The notes beneath the pieces were generated by a model that was given only the letters and a program-made list of their open reading frames with translations, was not told the DNA's origin and ran no database searches. Positions 1 to 7,928 of a stretch of 64,000 bases of DNA are shown here, piece after piece. Position 1 is the stretch's first letter. Every line of letters starts with the position of its first letter. The stretch is from NCBI RefSeq assembly GCF_034931405.1, contig NZ_JAYGHA010000001.1:248001-312000 (forward strand), read 5' to 3'. The position numbers and the translations under genes were made by a program. The stretch is from RDYJ01 sp034931405 (GTDB taxonomy: Bacteria > Cyanobacteriota > Cyanobacteriia > Cyanobacteriales > Nostocaceae).

Positions 1-1
1 T

Positions 2-394
2 CAAGATTTTTTCTCTTCTGCATTATCAGAAAATTTTAAGTTAAAATATTTAAACTCTATAATAGAGAATTTAAAAAATGAGCGGAAAATCAGACCTGGT
101 AAAAAAGATTATTACTTATTAATATATCCATATTTTGCCCAAATGCAAAATGTTATTAGAGAATTGCATAGAATATTGCGTTCTGGTAGTAATCTTCATC
201 TTATTGTTTCTGATGCAGCATTATATGGAGTTTATATTCCCACTCATGAAATCTTGAGTCAATTAATGATAGAAACCGGATTTAATATTATTAATATAGA
301 GAATATGAGAAAACGGGGTGAACGTTGGCTACTTAAAAAAAGGACGGGTTCAAATAAATTAGGAGAGTATCATATTCATGCAAAACGAATTTAA
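2..394 (+). CDS. DNA methyltransferase, C-terminal part (cut by window edge)
   Basis: The frame is open from base 2, so the start lies outside the window; 130 codons are visible. The visible part runs from a YYLLIYPYF-type segment through RELHRILRSGSNLHLIVSD (a strand and helix typical of the Rossmann-like methyltransferase core), then GVYIPTHEILSQL, a GF segment and RKRGERW. The pattern 'G-V-x-I-P-T ... GF ... RKRG' is characteristic of the C-terminal half of site-specific DNA methylases of the N4/N6 amino type. The SAM-binding and catalytic motifs are not in view, so target base and specificity are unknown. It overlaps the next gene by 17 bases, suggesting a restriction-modification or related two-gene unit. 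The family call is by pattern only. Confidence 0.55.
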   Translation, partial: QDFFSSALSENFKLKYLNSIIENLKNERKIRPGKKDYYLLIYPYFAQMQNVIRELHRILRSGSNLHLIVSDAALYGVYIPTHEILSQLMIETGFNIINIENMRKRGERWLLKKRTGSNKLGEYHIHAKRI

Positions 395-746
395 TATAGA
401 CTTAGATATTGAGCAAACCAACGATTCAGACGAAAGTAGCGGTACACTGTATGCTATTGCTATGGATTTCATGAAAGGTTATATAGATGTTTATTTAAAA
501 TTAGTAAATGAAACAAAAGGATTTGCTATAGTTGAAGCTAAAGATGCTCAAGATTATGAGCAAAAACTAATAATTTTAACCGGAATTAATAGCAATCTTG
601 ATCCGAAAAATGCAACCGCAATTGATGTAGTTCAAGAATGGCAAAGACGACAAGCGATAATCTTTGATGTAGAAGCATCAATAACTAAAGGTGTTTATAT
701 CAAAATGCGAGAAGTAGCACAAACCCTTATTATGGATATACAGTAA
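378..746 (+). CDS. unknown 122-aa acidic protein next to a DNA methyltransferase
   Basis: I do not recognise this protein. It is short and acidic at the N-terminus (DLDIEQTNDSDESS), then mixed alpha/beta with no membrane segment or signal peptide. Its ATG lies inside the end of the methyltransferase frame (17-base overlap in another frame), which favours translational coupling and a shared function such as a specificity, restriction or inhibitor partner. It is shorter than typical type II endonucleases and I see no PD-(D/E)XK pattern, though IVEAKDAQDYEQK contains an E-A-K string that could mimic one. A strong hairpin follows 40 bases after its stop. Likely a real gene, function unknown. Confidence 0.55.
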   Translation: MQNEFNIDLDIEQTNDSDESSGTLYAIAMDFMKGYIDVYLKLVNETKGFAIVEAKDAQDYEQKLIILTGINSNLDPKNATAIDVVQEWQRRQAIIFDVEASITKGVYIKMREVAQTLIMDIQ

Positions 747-785
747 TTATACGTAAACCTATAATTACGTAGGGTTTGCTTAATA

Positions 786-808
786 AACCCAACAACGCTT
801 GTTGGGTT
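786..808. terminator. hairpin, probable terminator
   Basis: Perfect 10-bp inverted repeat AACCCAACAA / TTGTTGGGTT with a CGC loop, followed by an AT-rich run, 40 bases after the stop of the 122-aa gene. It could end transcription of the methyltransferase unit. This palindrome type is often dispersed in cyanobacterial genomes, so it may also be a small repeat. Confidence 0.55.
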
Positions 809-827
809 ATTATATATAAATACTCTT

Positions 828-985
828 CTATGCTGCGTGACAAACTGTGTGTTCTGGAAGTGAATCACCGACACGACAGCTTCATAAGCAATAATGAGAG
901 AGTCTAAGGCTTCAATTCTATTTGCTACTATTAATTCGTAAGTATCCCCATGAGTGTGCCATTTTTGTCCTGGAAAATCAGGGAA
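828..985 (-). pseudogene. possible decayed reading frame downstream of higA
   Basis: On the minus strand, just past the higA stop, a frame without a start codon reads FPGQKWHTHGDTYELI, then VANRIEALDSLIIAYEA and onwards. The composition looks like real protein (GDTYELIVANRIEALD), unlike random AT-rich sequence, but there is an in-frame stop at 986-988 and no usable start. It may be the remains of a small gene formerly downstream of the toxin-antitoxin pair. No family recognised. This is a weak call based on appearance only. Confidence 0.3.
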
Positions 986-2105
986 TCATACTTTGTTGTT
1001 CTAAATCACCAATGCTAAAACTTGTTTTTAAGTCGTTCATCTGATTTCGTTCAATTAAGCCATCATTCTGAAGCCTTCCCACAACAATACCTGGATGAAT
1101 ACCAAGCAGTTTGGAAAAATCAATCACAATTTCTTTAGAATTTAACTGATATAGTTCATCATTATACTGATTCGGGATTAAAAATTCCCGCGCCCATTGA
1201 TTCGCTTCCCTTTCTTGTTCTGATTCTAAACTTTCCTCTCCATCAAATTCATCCAAAAAAATATCTTGCTTACTGTGAAGTAATATATGTGCTGCTTCAT
1301 GGAAAAATGTAAACCAAAAACGATCATTACTTTTACCGTAGTCCGAAATTTGAATAAGAGCTTTATGAGTATTTAACCAACGTGCCATTCCACTAATATG
1401 CGCTCTCTTGATAGATGGCACTAGAATAAGCAAGACTCCTGCATCCTGACATAACTGTTGAATTTGAGATGTAAAATCCTGTGGTGACAGCATTGTTAAT
1501 GTGCGTATTTCACGTACTGCATTCTCAAATTTCTCTTTACTATATTGTGGACATTCAATTTCTTCAGCTTCTATTTCACCTAATCTTATCCATGCTGAAA
1601 TTGCACCAATATCACTTTTTTCTTGGCGGGTTCGGCGAAAAGCAACTTCCATTGTTTCATAGTTATTTAACCATTCTTCTGGGGAAGAAACATCGAAGAA
1701 ATATAGTAATTCTCGAACTAAACTAGGTCTATTGGTTGCGTCTATACGATATTTAGTAATTGCTCCTCGCTTCATCAATTCTCTAACTGGTAATTTTTCC
1801 AGCCAATCTGTCCATTTTTGCAACTTTTTTTCTTCTTGTTGAAGACGCACAAGTTCTGAACGATAATCGGATTCTCGATTCAGCCAGAACCTTGCTGTAC
1901 CTCCTAAGACTTGTTCAAGCTTGAAGGCCATTTTATCGTCAATAGACTCTTGTCCTGTGATCAGCTGACCAATATATTTATTAGTGCATTCTAAGTCTTC
2001 AGCTAATTGTTGTTGCGTCCATTGACGCTCTTCTAATAAATCGGCTATTGTATCACCAGGAGGAGATACCCAATCTGGAGTAAAGGGACGAGTTAATTCA
2101 GTCAT
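978..2105 (-). CDS. higA: HigA-type antitoxin fused to an ImmA/IrrE metallopeptidase domain
   Basis: The predicted protein is 375 aa from the ATG at 2105. Residues about 15-75 form a helix-turn-helix of the HigA/VapI type (TIADLLEERQWTQQQLAEDL ... ITGQESIDDKMAFKLE). The C-terminal half carries an ImmA/IrrE zinc-peptidase motif, FFHEAAHILLH (HExxH near residue 269), followed about 30 residues later by EREANQWAREFLIP, which supplies the usual third ligand region. A TTG at 2123 would add six residues encoded by a duplicated stretch, so I prefer the ATG. It follows higB in the same direction, toxin first, as in HigBA systems. The HTH is expected to bind and repress the operon promoter; the peptidase part may process a regulator or the toxin. 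Plain HigA proteins are about 100 aa, so this is the long fused type. Confidence 0.8.
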   Translation of the reverse strand: MTELTRPFTPDWVSPPGDTIADLLEERQWTQQQLAEDLECTNKYIGQLITGQESIDDKMAFKLEQVLGGTARFWLNRESDYRSELVRLQQEEKKLQKWTDWLEKLPVRELMKRGAITKYRIDATNRPSLVRELLYFFDVSSPEEWLNNYETMEVAFRRTRQEKSDIGAISAWIRLGEIEAEEIECPQYSKEKFENAVREIRTLTMLSPQDFTSQIQQLCQDAGVLLILVPSIKRAHISGMARWLNTHKALIQISDYGKSNDRFWFTFFHEAAHILLHSKQDIFLDEFDGEESLESEQEREANQWAREFLIPNQYNDELYQLNSKEIVIDFSKLLGIHPGIVVGRLQNDGLIERNQMNDLKTSFSIGDLEQQSMIP

Positions 2106-2106
2106 A

Positions 2107-2190
2107 ATAATCAACAATCTCAAAAATATGAATTTTAATTACTTCTTAAGGATGATAATCAACAATCTCAAGAATACAAATTTTAGTTAC
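2107..2190. repeat. direct duplication spanning the higB end and higBA junction
   Basis: Two copies of a 36-base segment, 2107-2142 and 2155-2190, differ at only four positions and are offset by 48 bases. The right copy encodes the last residues of HigB (ILEIVDYHP); the left copy lies in the gap before higA and would encode a near-identical peptide, IFEIVDYYD. This looks like a tandem duplication of the higB 3' end that created the present intergenic spacer. Confidence 0.75.
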
Positions 2191-2475
2191 TTGTGACCAA
2201 TCAATACTTCCATCATCTTTGAGAGGAACTGGATAATTATCAGGCTCAAATACAAGACGCATTCCTCCTGCTAAATATACGGCATATTGACCTAATCTGT
2301 CACGTTCTAAACGATGTGGTTTTCCTGCTGTTAAACTTGTTACATTTTCGACAGTAACTAGCTCTCTCATTCGTGCTTTCAGTTTTTTAGCATTATCTGC
2401 ACCTAATTTTCTTTGTGCTTCTGTATCTCGCTCACATAGCTTTTGCACTTTGTTATTTTTAAAGCTTATTTCCAT
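2146..2475 (-). CDS. higB: HigB/RelE-like toxin of a type II toxin-antitoxin system
   Basis: The 109-aa protein begins MEISFKNNKVQKLCERDTEA, and its middle reads LTAGKPHRLERDRLGQYAVYL followed by GGMRLVFEP, ending with CILEIVDYHP. This is the layout of small RelE/ParE-fold toxins of the HigB 'killer protein' type: N-terminal helices, then a beta sheet with basic residues (K/H-R-L, R-L-V-F) and a C-terminal I-x-E-I-V-D-Y-H strand. The family acts as ribosome-dependent mRNA interferases. It lies upstream of the HigA-type gene, the reversed order typical of higBA. Promoter-like boxes sit directly upstream. Cleavage target cannot be read from sequence. Confidence 0.75.
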   Translation of the reverse strand: MEISFKNNKVQKLCERDTEAQRKLGADNAKKLKARMRELVTVENVTSLTAGKPHRLERDRLGQYAVYLAGGMRLVFEPDNYPVPLKDDGSIDWSQVTKICILEIVDYHP

Positions 2476-2493
2476 TTTTAATATATATGTACT

Positions 2494-2522
2494 ATTTTAG
2501 CATTTCGATCAATGTTTTTCAA
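2494..2522 (-). promoter_or_regulatory. sigma-70-type promoter of higBA
   Basis: On the minus strand a TTGAAA (-35, 2517-2522) and TAAAAT (-10, 2494-2499) are separated by exactly 17 bases. The -10 box lies 18 bases before the higB ATG, giving a very short leader. The AT-rich run between the -10 and the start could overlap the antitoxin operator. Prediction from consensus only. Confidence 0.45.
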
Positions 2523-2697
2523 TATAACCCAGAATATTGATGAGATTCTCGCTTTTACCTGCGACCATTAGCAAGTGCGATTGCCCCTACCTTATTGGTA
2601 TATAAAGGCACGGTAATTATACATCAATATACTATTTATGCTGCTTTAGCATCAAGACCGTGGACAACTTTGATAATTTTACCTTTAGCCTCTAAAA

Positions 2698-3636
2698 TCA
2701 TTTACCCTGCATCTCAGCATAAGCAGCATAAACACCCTTCACGTTATACCAATTCAAAAAAATCCGCGCAATTTCTAACGCCAACTGAGGCTTACCCAAA
2801 TTAATCAACCATTGCAAAAAAGGAGCCATTGTCCTTTCATTTAATAACCCATTTAACGAAAGCATACCCCACAACAAACGATGAAACCAAGTCATTTGAA
2901 TCATCATTTTTACTTCCCATGTAGGATGCTTTTGATAAAACAAAACTCCCATCCTTCCCCGTTGAATTTCCTGATCAATTAACTTAGGAATTTGTTGTAA
3001 ACTAAATGCCGGATGCCAGTGATAACCAACAGCTTCAGGACATTTAATTAATTGCAAACCCAAATTTTTTAACCTCACACCTAATTCCAAATCTTCCCAA
3101 CCATAAAGTTGAAAACCAGTATCAAATAAACCAGCTTTTTCTAACCAATGTTTAGGAATAGCCACATTACCCGTCGCAAAGAAAGCCGCAGAAAAATCGG
3201 TGATTTTATAAGGTTCAGCAGTAGGATTTTCAAAATTACAAGTATTAATTACAGCACCATAAGTAAAAAAGCAATCGCTTCCTAATTTCTCCCTTCCCTG
3301 TACCAAAGCATCCGCATGAGCTTCTAAGAAATTAGACAAAACCACCAAATCACTATCAATAAAAATAATTGTGTCACCTTGCGCTTTTTCTACCCCTAAA
3401 TTTCGCGCCGCAGCAGGACCAGCATGATTCTGCTCAAAACAATGTACATGAATAAACTCATCTTTATGTGCTGCTAACCAATCTAAAGTGCCATCAGTAG
3501 AACCATCATCTACTAACACAACTTCATAACCTTGTATATATTTTTCTTGACTAAACTCCTGTCCTTCCAAAGCGCGGAGGCACTTTTCCAAAATTGGTAA
3601 GCGATTATAAGTTGGAATTACAATACTAAAAAACAC
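2698..3636 (-). CDS. family 2 glycosyltransferase
   Basis: GT-A fold enzyme of about 312 aa. The N-terminus has the GT2 signature FFSIVIPTYNR, then VVLVDDGSTDGTLDWL, AGPAAARNLGVEKA and the metal-binding DxD-type motif IIFIDSDLVV. Further on, LYGWEDLELGVRLKNLG is the catalytic-loop signature (W-E-D-x-E) of the galactosyltransferase-like GT2 branch. It should transfer a sugar from a nucleotide sugar in the cytoplasm; donor and acceptor are unknown. A GTG at 3636 has a good GGGGTGA ribosome site six bases upstream, so I prefer it to the ATG at 3663. It stands alone, divergent from argG, 12 kb from the polysaccharide island. Confidence 0.85.
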   Translation of the reverse strand: MFFSIVIPTYNRLPILEKCLRALEGQEFSQEKYIQGYEVVLVDDGSTDGTLDWLAAHKDEFIHVHCFEQNHAGPAAARNLGVEKAQGDTIIFIDSDLVVLSNFLEAHADALVQGREKLGSDCFFTYGAVINTCNFENPTAEPYKITDFSAAFFATGNVAIPKHWLEKAGLFDTGFQLYGWEDLELGVRLKNLGLQLIKCPEAVGYHWHPAFSLQQIPKLIDQEIQRGRMGVLFYQKHPTWEVKMMIQMTWFHRLLWGMLSLNGLLNERTMAPFLQWLINLGKPQLALEIARIFLNWYNVKGVYAAYAEMQGK

Positions 3637-3802
3637 AGTTTCACCCCAAAAAATATTGCCCATATTGAGAATAAGACAAATATAACAAAGTCACGGTTTC
3701 TGAAAAAAGCACCTGTTGAAGTGACCTGATCTGAATTGTAAGATACCATATTTGTACGGATAATCTATTCTTTAAATCAATAAACAGCTTATAGGGTCAG
3801 GA

Positions 3803-3832
3803 TTTTTAATTTTTAATTTTTAATTTTTAATT
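3803..3832. repeat. heptamer tandem repeat (TTTTAAT)
   Basis: About four copies of a TTTTAAT heptamer in the gap between the divergent GT2 gene and argG. It belongs to the short tandemly repeated sequences common in Nostocales intergenic DNA. Confidence 0.7.
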
Positions 3833-3874
3833 AGATTACCGTTGCATAAGAAAATATACGCTAGGCAAGTCAGA

Positions 3875-3880
3875 TATAAT
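3875..3880 (+). promoter_or_regulatory. candidate -10 box of argG
   Basis: A perfect TATAAT lies 37 bases before the argG ATG. No good -35 box is seen at the right distance, so only the -10 element is proposed. Confidence 0.3.
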
Positions 3881-3917
3881 AATGACTCATTCTTTGTTTT
3901 CCTAAGTGGAGAAACTA

Positions 3918-5117
3918 ATGGGTCGCGCCAAAAAGGTTGTCTTAGCATATTCTGGTGGAGTTGATACTTCTGTTTGCATACCCTACTTAAAAAAAGAATG
4001 GGGAGTTGAAGAGGTAATAACCCTAGCAGCAGATTTAGGCCAGGGAGATGAATTAGAACCAGTTCGAGAAAAAGCTTTAAAATCCGGTGCAAGTGAATCC
4101 TTGGTAGCGGATGTTAAGGATATTTTTGTTAAAGAGTACGCATTTCCGGCAATTCAAGCCAACGCTCTCTATGAAAATCGCTACCCTCTGGGAACAGCCC
4201 TTGCTCGGCCTTTAATTGCCAAGATTTTAGTAGAAGCAGCTGCAAAATACGGTGCTGATGCGATCGCTCACGGTTGTACAGGTAAAGGAAACGACCAAGT
4301 TCGCTTTGATGTCTCCTGTACAGCCCTCAATCCCAATCTTAAAATCCTCGCACCAGCTAGAGAATGGGGAATGAGTCGAGAACAAACCATAGCTTATGGT
4401 GAAAGCTTTGGTATTCCTGCACCCGTCAAAAAATCCTCTCCCTTCAGTATAGATAAAAACTTACTTGGTCGCAGCATTGAAGCTGGTACATTAGAAGATC
4501 CAGCAAATGAGCCACCAGAAGAAATCTATGAAATGACCAAAGCCATAGCTGATACTCCCAACGAACCGGAATATCTAGAAATTGGCTTCCAAAAAGGGCT
4601 TCCTACCACCATTAACGGTACATCAAAAAACCCAGTTGAGTTAATTGAACAACTCAATAAAATCGTGGGAAATCACGGTATTGGCAGGATTGACATGATT
4701 GAAAACCGCCTAGTAGGTATCAAATCACGGGAAATCTACGAATCACCAGCAATGATAGTTCTCATTAACGCCCACCGTGATTTAGAAAGCTTGACTTTAA
4801 CAGCAGATGTCAGTCAGTACAAACGGGGTATTGAAGAAACATATACCAAACTCGTATACAACGGACTTTGGTATAGTCCACTTAAAGCCGCAGTAGATGC
4901 CTTTATTCAACAAACACAAGAAAGAGTTTCTGGTGTTGTGCGGTTAAAACTGTTTAAAGGTAACGCTACTATAGTTGGTCGTTGGAGTGATAATTCCCTT
5001 TATACTCCTGATTTAGCAACTTACGGTGCAGAAGATCAATTTGATCACAAAGCCGCTGAAGGCTTCATTTACGTGTGGGGTCTACCTACCCGCATTTGGG
5101 CGCATAACAACAAGTAA
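3918..5117 (+). CDS. argG: argininosuccinate synthase
   Basis: Makes argininosuccinate from citrulline, aspartate and ATP in arginine synthesis (cytoplasm). The N-terminus MGRAKKVVLAYSGGVDTSV carries the pyrophosphatase P-loop SGGVDTS of the family; later blocks HGCTGKGNDQVRF, REWGMSR and ENRLVGIKSRE are hallmark ArgG sequence. Length, 399 aa, matches the usual 400. The ATG at 3918 is chosen because GGAGA stands seven bases upstream; a GTG at 3906 would place the ribosome site inside the gene. It is a single gene divergent from the GT2 gene. Its downstream flank is built of tandem repeats, with no clear terminator hairpin. Confidence 0.97.
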   Translation: MGRAKKVVLAYSGGVDTSVCIPYLKKEWGVEEVITLAADLGQGDELEPVREKALKSGASESLVADVKDIFVKEYAFPAIQANALYENRYPLGTALARPLIAKILVEAAAKYGADAIAHGCTGKGNDQVRFDVSCTALNPNLKILAPAREWGMSREQTIAYGESFGIPAPVKKSSPFSIDKNLLGRSIEAGTLEDPANEPPEEIYEMTKAIADTPNEPEYLEIGFQKGLPTTINGTSKNPVELIEQLNKIVGNHGIGRIDMIENRLVGIKSREIYESPAMIVLINAHRDLESLTLTADVSQYKRGIEETYTKLVYNGLWYSPLKAAVDAFIQQTQERVSGVVRLKLFKGNATIVGRWSDNSLYTPDLATYGAEDQFDHKAAEGFIYVWGLPTRIWAHNNK

Positions 5118-5121
5118 AAAG

Positions 5122-5163
5122 CAGGGAGCAGGGGAGCAGAGGAGCAGAGGAGCAGAGGAGCAG
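5122..5163. repeat. tandem repeat (GGAGCAGA octamer)
   Basis: About five imperfect copies of GGAGCAGA immediately after argG. The purine-rich repeat faces the pyrimidine-rich CCCCAAT array 20 bases on. Typical short tandem repeat, no coding role evident. Confidence 0.75.
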
Positions 5164-5183
5164 GTGAAAATATTGTTCTTTTT

Positions 5184-5262
5184 CCCCCCAATCCCCAATC
5201 CCCAGCCCCCAGCCCCCAATCCCCAATCCCCAATCCCCAATCCCCAATCCCCTATTCCCCCA
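5184..5262. repeat. CCCCAAT heptamer array
   Basis: Roughly ten copies of CCCCAAT with CCCCAGC variants, the classic Nostocales short tandem repeat. It fills the convergent gap between argG and the dedA-family gene and overlaps the last codons and the TAG stop of the latter. Confidence 0.85.
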
Positions 5263-5878
5263 AATGCTTGACCTGGCGTGATTCCCACCAAATAGGAACA
5301 GCAATCACAGCAACTAAGATAAGTAATGCCAAAATTGCAAATTGACTTACCCACGCTACTAATTGTTCTAGGGACACAATTCTTCCTGCAAAAAAAGCTA
5401 ATGTTACCATCACACTAGCCCAAGCTGTAGCCCCTGCTACGTTATATACCAAGAATTTACCAAAAGACATTTCCGCAATTCCAGCGAGTGGAGAAGCAAA
5501 AATTCTTAACAAAGCGAAAAAGCGACCAAAAAATACAGCTTTAGCAGCATTTTCACTAAATTGATCTTTAATACTCAGCAGTCGGGTTTCAGATATACGG
5601 AATATCTTGCCAACTTGTAGCAGGAAAGTCCAACCACCAAACCTACCAATCCAATAGCCACAAGTACCGCCAATTACAGCACCTGTAATAGCGTCACCCA
5701 GAACTAGCCAGTAATTTAGTTCATCACTACCAGCCAGGAAACCGCCTACTAAAGTCACGGTTTCACCGGGAAGAGGAATGCCCAAATTCTCTAGCAAAAT
5801 TCCTAAAAAAATTGCCCAATAACCATAAGATTGAGCAAATTCTTGGATATTTTCTAGTGAAATTAGCTCAAAAGACAT
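5252..5878 (-). CDS. DedA-family membrane protein (VTT domain)
   Basis: A 208-aa inner-membrane protein with the DedA signature: an N-terminal re-entrant region LLENLGIPLPGETVTLVGGFLAG, GTCGYWIGRFGG, then FFGRFFALLRIFASPLAGIAEMSFGKF and a C-terminal hydrophobic pair. Members act as proton-dependent lipid transporters or flippases, including undecaprenyl-phosphate recycling in other bacteria; the substrate here is not known. The final residues (HLGE) and the stop codon are written by the edge of the CCCCAAT repeat, so the C-terminus appears to have been set by repeat growth. Convergent with argG. Confidence 0.9.
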   Translation of the reverse strand: MSFELISLENIQEFAQSYGYWAIFLGILLENLGIPLPGETVTLVGGFLAGSDELNYWLVLGDAITGAVIGGTCGYWIGRFGGWTFLLQVGKIFRISETRLLSIKDQFSENAAKAVFFGRFFALLRIFASPLAGIAEMSFGKFLVYNVAGATAWASVMVTLAFFAGRIVSLEQLVAWVSQFAILALLILVAVIAVPIWWESRQVKHLGE

Positions 5879-6305
5879 CCAGCACCGCCGACTTTATAAA
5901 TTTTTACGTTTACTATATCTTGGCTTGGTTTTGGTGAGGGTGTCAATATAATTAATATTTATCAATTCAATGAATTACCAATTCATAATTTTATGTGCAT
6001 TCTGGAGATGAGATTTAATTATTAAAAAGTTATAAAACTACATATAAACCATAAGAATTCTGTAACAGTTAAATTCGCTACCGAAATTCACAAGCATTTA
6101 TGCCTATACTGTATATATCTAGGAAATTTTATACTCTATAAAACCATGATTCTTGTAGCACATCTATCTATATAGACTATAATTACATTAAGTGCTGGTT
6201 AATTAATTAAAACCAGTATTTTCACTGTTGACGCTTAATCACTATTAATATGTGTTCAGTTCCCTGAACATTTCCACTGCCCAGTTCAACTACCCAGTTA
6301 AATTC
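5879..6305. other. AT-rich divergent intergenic region
   Basis: Contains the promoters for the dedA-family gene (leftward) and the STAS gene (rightward). It is strongly AT-rich with several TATA-like runs (around 6110-6180), but I can assign no specific promoter or operator. Part of it (6252-6305) would be coding if the STAS gene starts at the GTG at 6252. Confidence 0.4.
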
Positions 6306-6659
6306 ATGACTCTTACACAAGAACGCCAAGTGATTTTGTTTAAACCCCAAGGAAGCATAGACTTACAGGTTGGTAAGTCCTTGAGCGAACAGATGGCTGG
6401 AGTAATACCTCAGCCTGATCAACTTTGGGTCATCGATCTAGCAGAAGTTGAATTTATGGATAGTTCTGGTTTAGTTCCCCTAGTCCAAGCACTTAAAACT
6501 GTACGTCAAAGCGGCTGTCGCTTAGTCCTTTGTAACGTACAGGCTCCTGTTAGGTTAATTTTAGAACTTACCCACTTAGATTCAGTGTTTGAGATAGTTA
6601 ACGATTACCAAGATATACTTTCTGAAATTAACGGGCAAAGTCTGGTGACAGCGGGTTAA
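6306..6659 (+). CDS. STAS-domain protein, anti-sigma factor antagonist type
   Basis: A 117-aa single-domain protein. The sequence VILFKPQGSIDL, then LWVIDLAEVEFMDSSGLVPLV, is the STAS fold with the DSSG motif whose serine is phosphorylated in SpoIIAA/RsbV-type antagonists. In that family the unphosphorylated form binds an anti-sigma or switch kinase. No partner kinase or phosphatase lies next to it. A GTG at 6252 would add 18 residues; no good ribosome site decides between the two starts, and I prefer the ATG because it gives the usual domain length. A second STAS gene lies at 56175. Confidence 0.85.
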   Translation: MTLTQERQVILFKPQGSIDLQVGKSLSEQMAGVIPQPDQLWVIDLAEVEFMDSSGLVPLVQALKTVRQSGCRLVLCNVQAPVRLILELTHLDSVFEIVNDYQDILSEINGQSLVTAG

Positions 6660-6916
6660 ATAATCAAGTTCAGTAAAATTTTTCCCCCTTTCTAGATTTG
6701 TAACGTATTACTCGATACAAGCAACCTTTAAACTGTCGCTCTAGCAAGCTGAATCTCTATTTGACCTCCAAAATATCAGTAGGTTAACTAGAAGTTCGGT
6801 AGCTAGGCGATAAAAATTTTATTGTGGCTAACATTGACAAAATTTGCCGGCGTTTTTCGGGTAAATGCGGGGAATAAATCACCTGCTTAAAAAAATTAAT
6901 CAAATTTAATATCCAT

Positions 6917-7495
6917 TTAGATATTCTGATGAGCAGACAAATTAGCTTCTCCAGGGATAGGACTAGAGAAGTTTGGTAAATCAATACCACTATGACTTGA
7001 GTTGCGAGTTTTTAGTGCTAACCGATAACTCACGCTTTGTAATTCTGCCTGTAGCTGGCGATTTTCTCTTTGGAGTATTGCTACCTTATCTCTGACTGGA
7101 GCCATCCGTTCCTCAAATTTACGACGATAAATTTGGGGTAATTCTTGTACTACTTGCTCTAACATCCGACTGCGATCAGTTAATTCTTGAACTGACTGTC
7201 TTAACTGATGAATCTCTGAATCACGAGATGTAATTTGCTCTTGATAAAACGTTACTTGCTCCTCGACAGCTTGAAGTTGTTCTCTTAGAGCCTCTAATTG
7301 ATTCAAATCGTACTCCGACTCTGAGTCAGTCCGTTGAGGGATAAAACTAGTATTACCCTTGACCAGTCGGAACAGTTCTTGAGATAGCTGTTGTACTAAT
7401 TGATCTCGGAGTTGCAACTCTTGACGCAACTGCGATACTTCAGTAGAAAGAGCTTGGATGTTGGGGGTTTCAGGTTGGCTCACAGTGGCTGACAT
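6917..7495 (-). CDS. coiled-coil protein, conserved cyanobacterial type
   Basis: The 192-aa protein has no signal or membrane segment. Residues about 17-50 and 65-160 are rich in L, Q, E and R with heptad spacing (TEVSQLRQELQLRDQLVQQL; LEALREQLQAVEEQ; REIHQLRQSVQELTDRSR-like stretches), predicting long coiled coils. A central SFIPQRTDSESEYD linker and a low-complexity tail (SSHSGIDLPNFSSPIPGE) flank them. Function unknown; a structural or scaffold role is possible. It is convergent with the STAS gene and has a 430-base upstream gap. Confidence 0.7.
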   Translation of the reverse strand: MSATVSQPETPNIQALSTEVSQLRQELQLRDQLVQQLSQELFRLVKGNTSFIPQRTDSESEYDLNQLEALREQLQAVEEQVTFYQEQITSRDSEIHQLRQSVQELTDRSRMLEQVVQELPQIYRRKFEERMAPVRDKVAILQRENRQLQAELQSVSYRLALKTRNSSHSGIDLPNFSSPIPGEANLSAHQNI

Positions 7496-7928
7496 CTCTT
7501 AGGTATAACTGCGACAATATTAATTTTGGCAAGTGCTGAAAGAATTATTCAAGTTTGGAAAAAAGTTCCAATCTATGTTTGTTATGTCCTTTCCTATACT
7601 TTATGTGTATGAGAGAAACACTTACTTCATGATTTGATCAAAAACATATCGCAATTAAGGGAAATTGACAACTGTTAAAATACCCAAATTTATGCAAAAA
7701 TGCCGATTATTAACTAATAAAATTGTCAATATTCTAGCAGAGTAGTCAATTCGCAGTTATGCACCAAGATTAATGGTGGAGAAAGGATATAGGGTGTAGG
7801 TAAAAAAATATCTTACCTGCACTTAACATCCAATCAGAACAAAGTATTTGTATGCTGCTGCTGCTACCCAAAATCTTGGTAGATTTGGTGTGAGAAATTT
7901 TGGAAAAATTCCTCACTCAGAAGTTTTT
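7496..7928. other. intergenic region upstream of the coiled-coil gene
   Basis: Separates the rpsF end from the coiled-coil gene start, both on the minus strand. It holds the rpsF hairpin at 7890-7916 and a second weak inverted repeat (GTAGGTAA ... TTACCTGC near 7796-7822). The rest is AT-rich with no ORF I can support. Confidence 0.4.
7890..7916 (-). terminator. hairpin after rpsF
   Basis: An inverted repeat GTGAGAAATTTT / AAAATTCCTCAC with a short loop and one wobble position, starting 13 bases after the rpsF stop on the minus strand. No long U-run follows, so it is a candidate terminator or mRNA-stabilising stem. Confidence 0.45.

Noticed and set aside
2595..2804. Plus-strand frame between higB and the GT2 gene
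   Set aside because: Its second half is antisense to the glycosyltransferase gene and has no ribosome site.
5026..5354. Several frames on both strands through the argG-dedA gap
   Set aside because: They read the heptamer repeats or the antisense of known genes and have no independent support.
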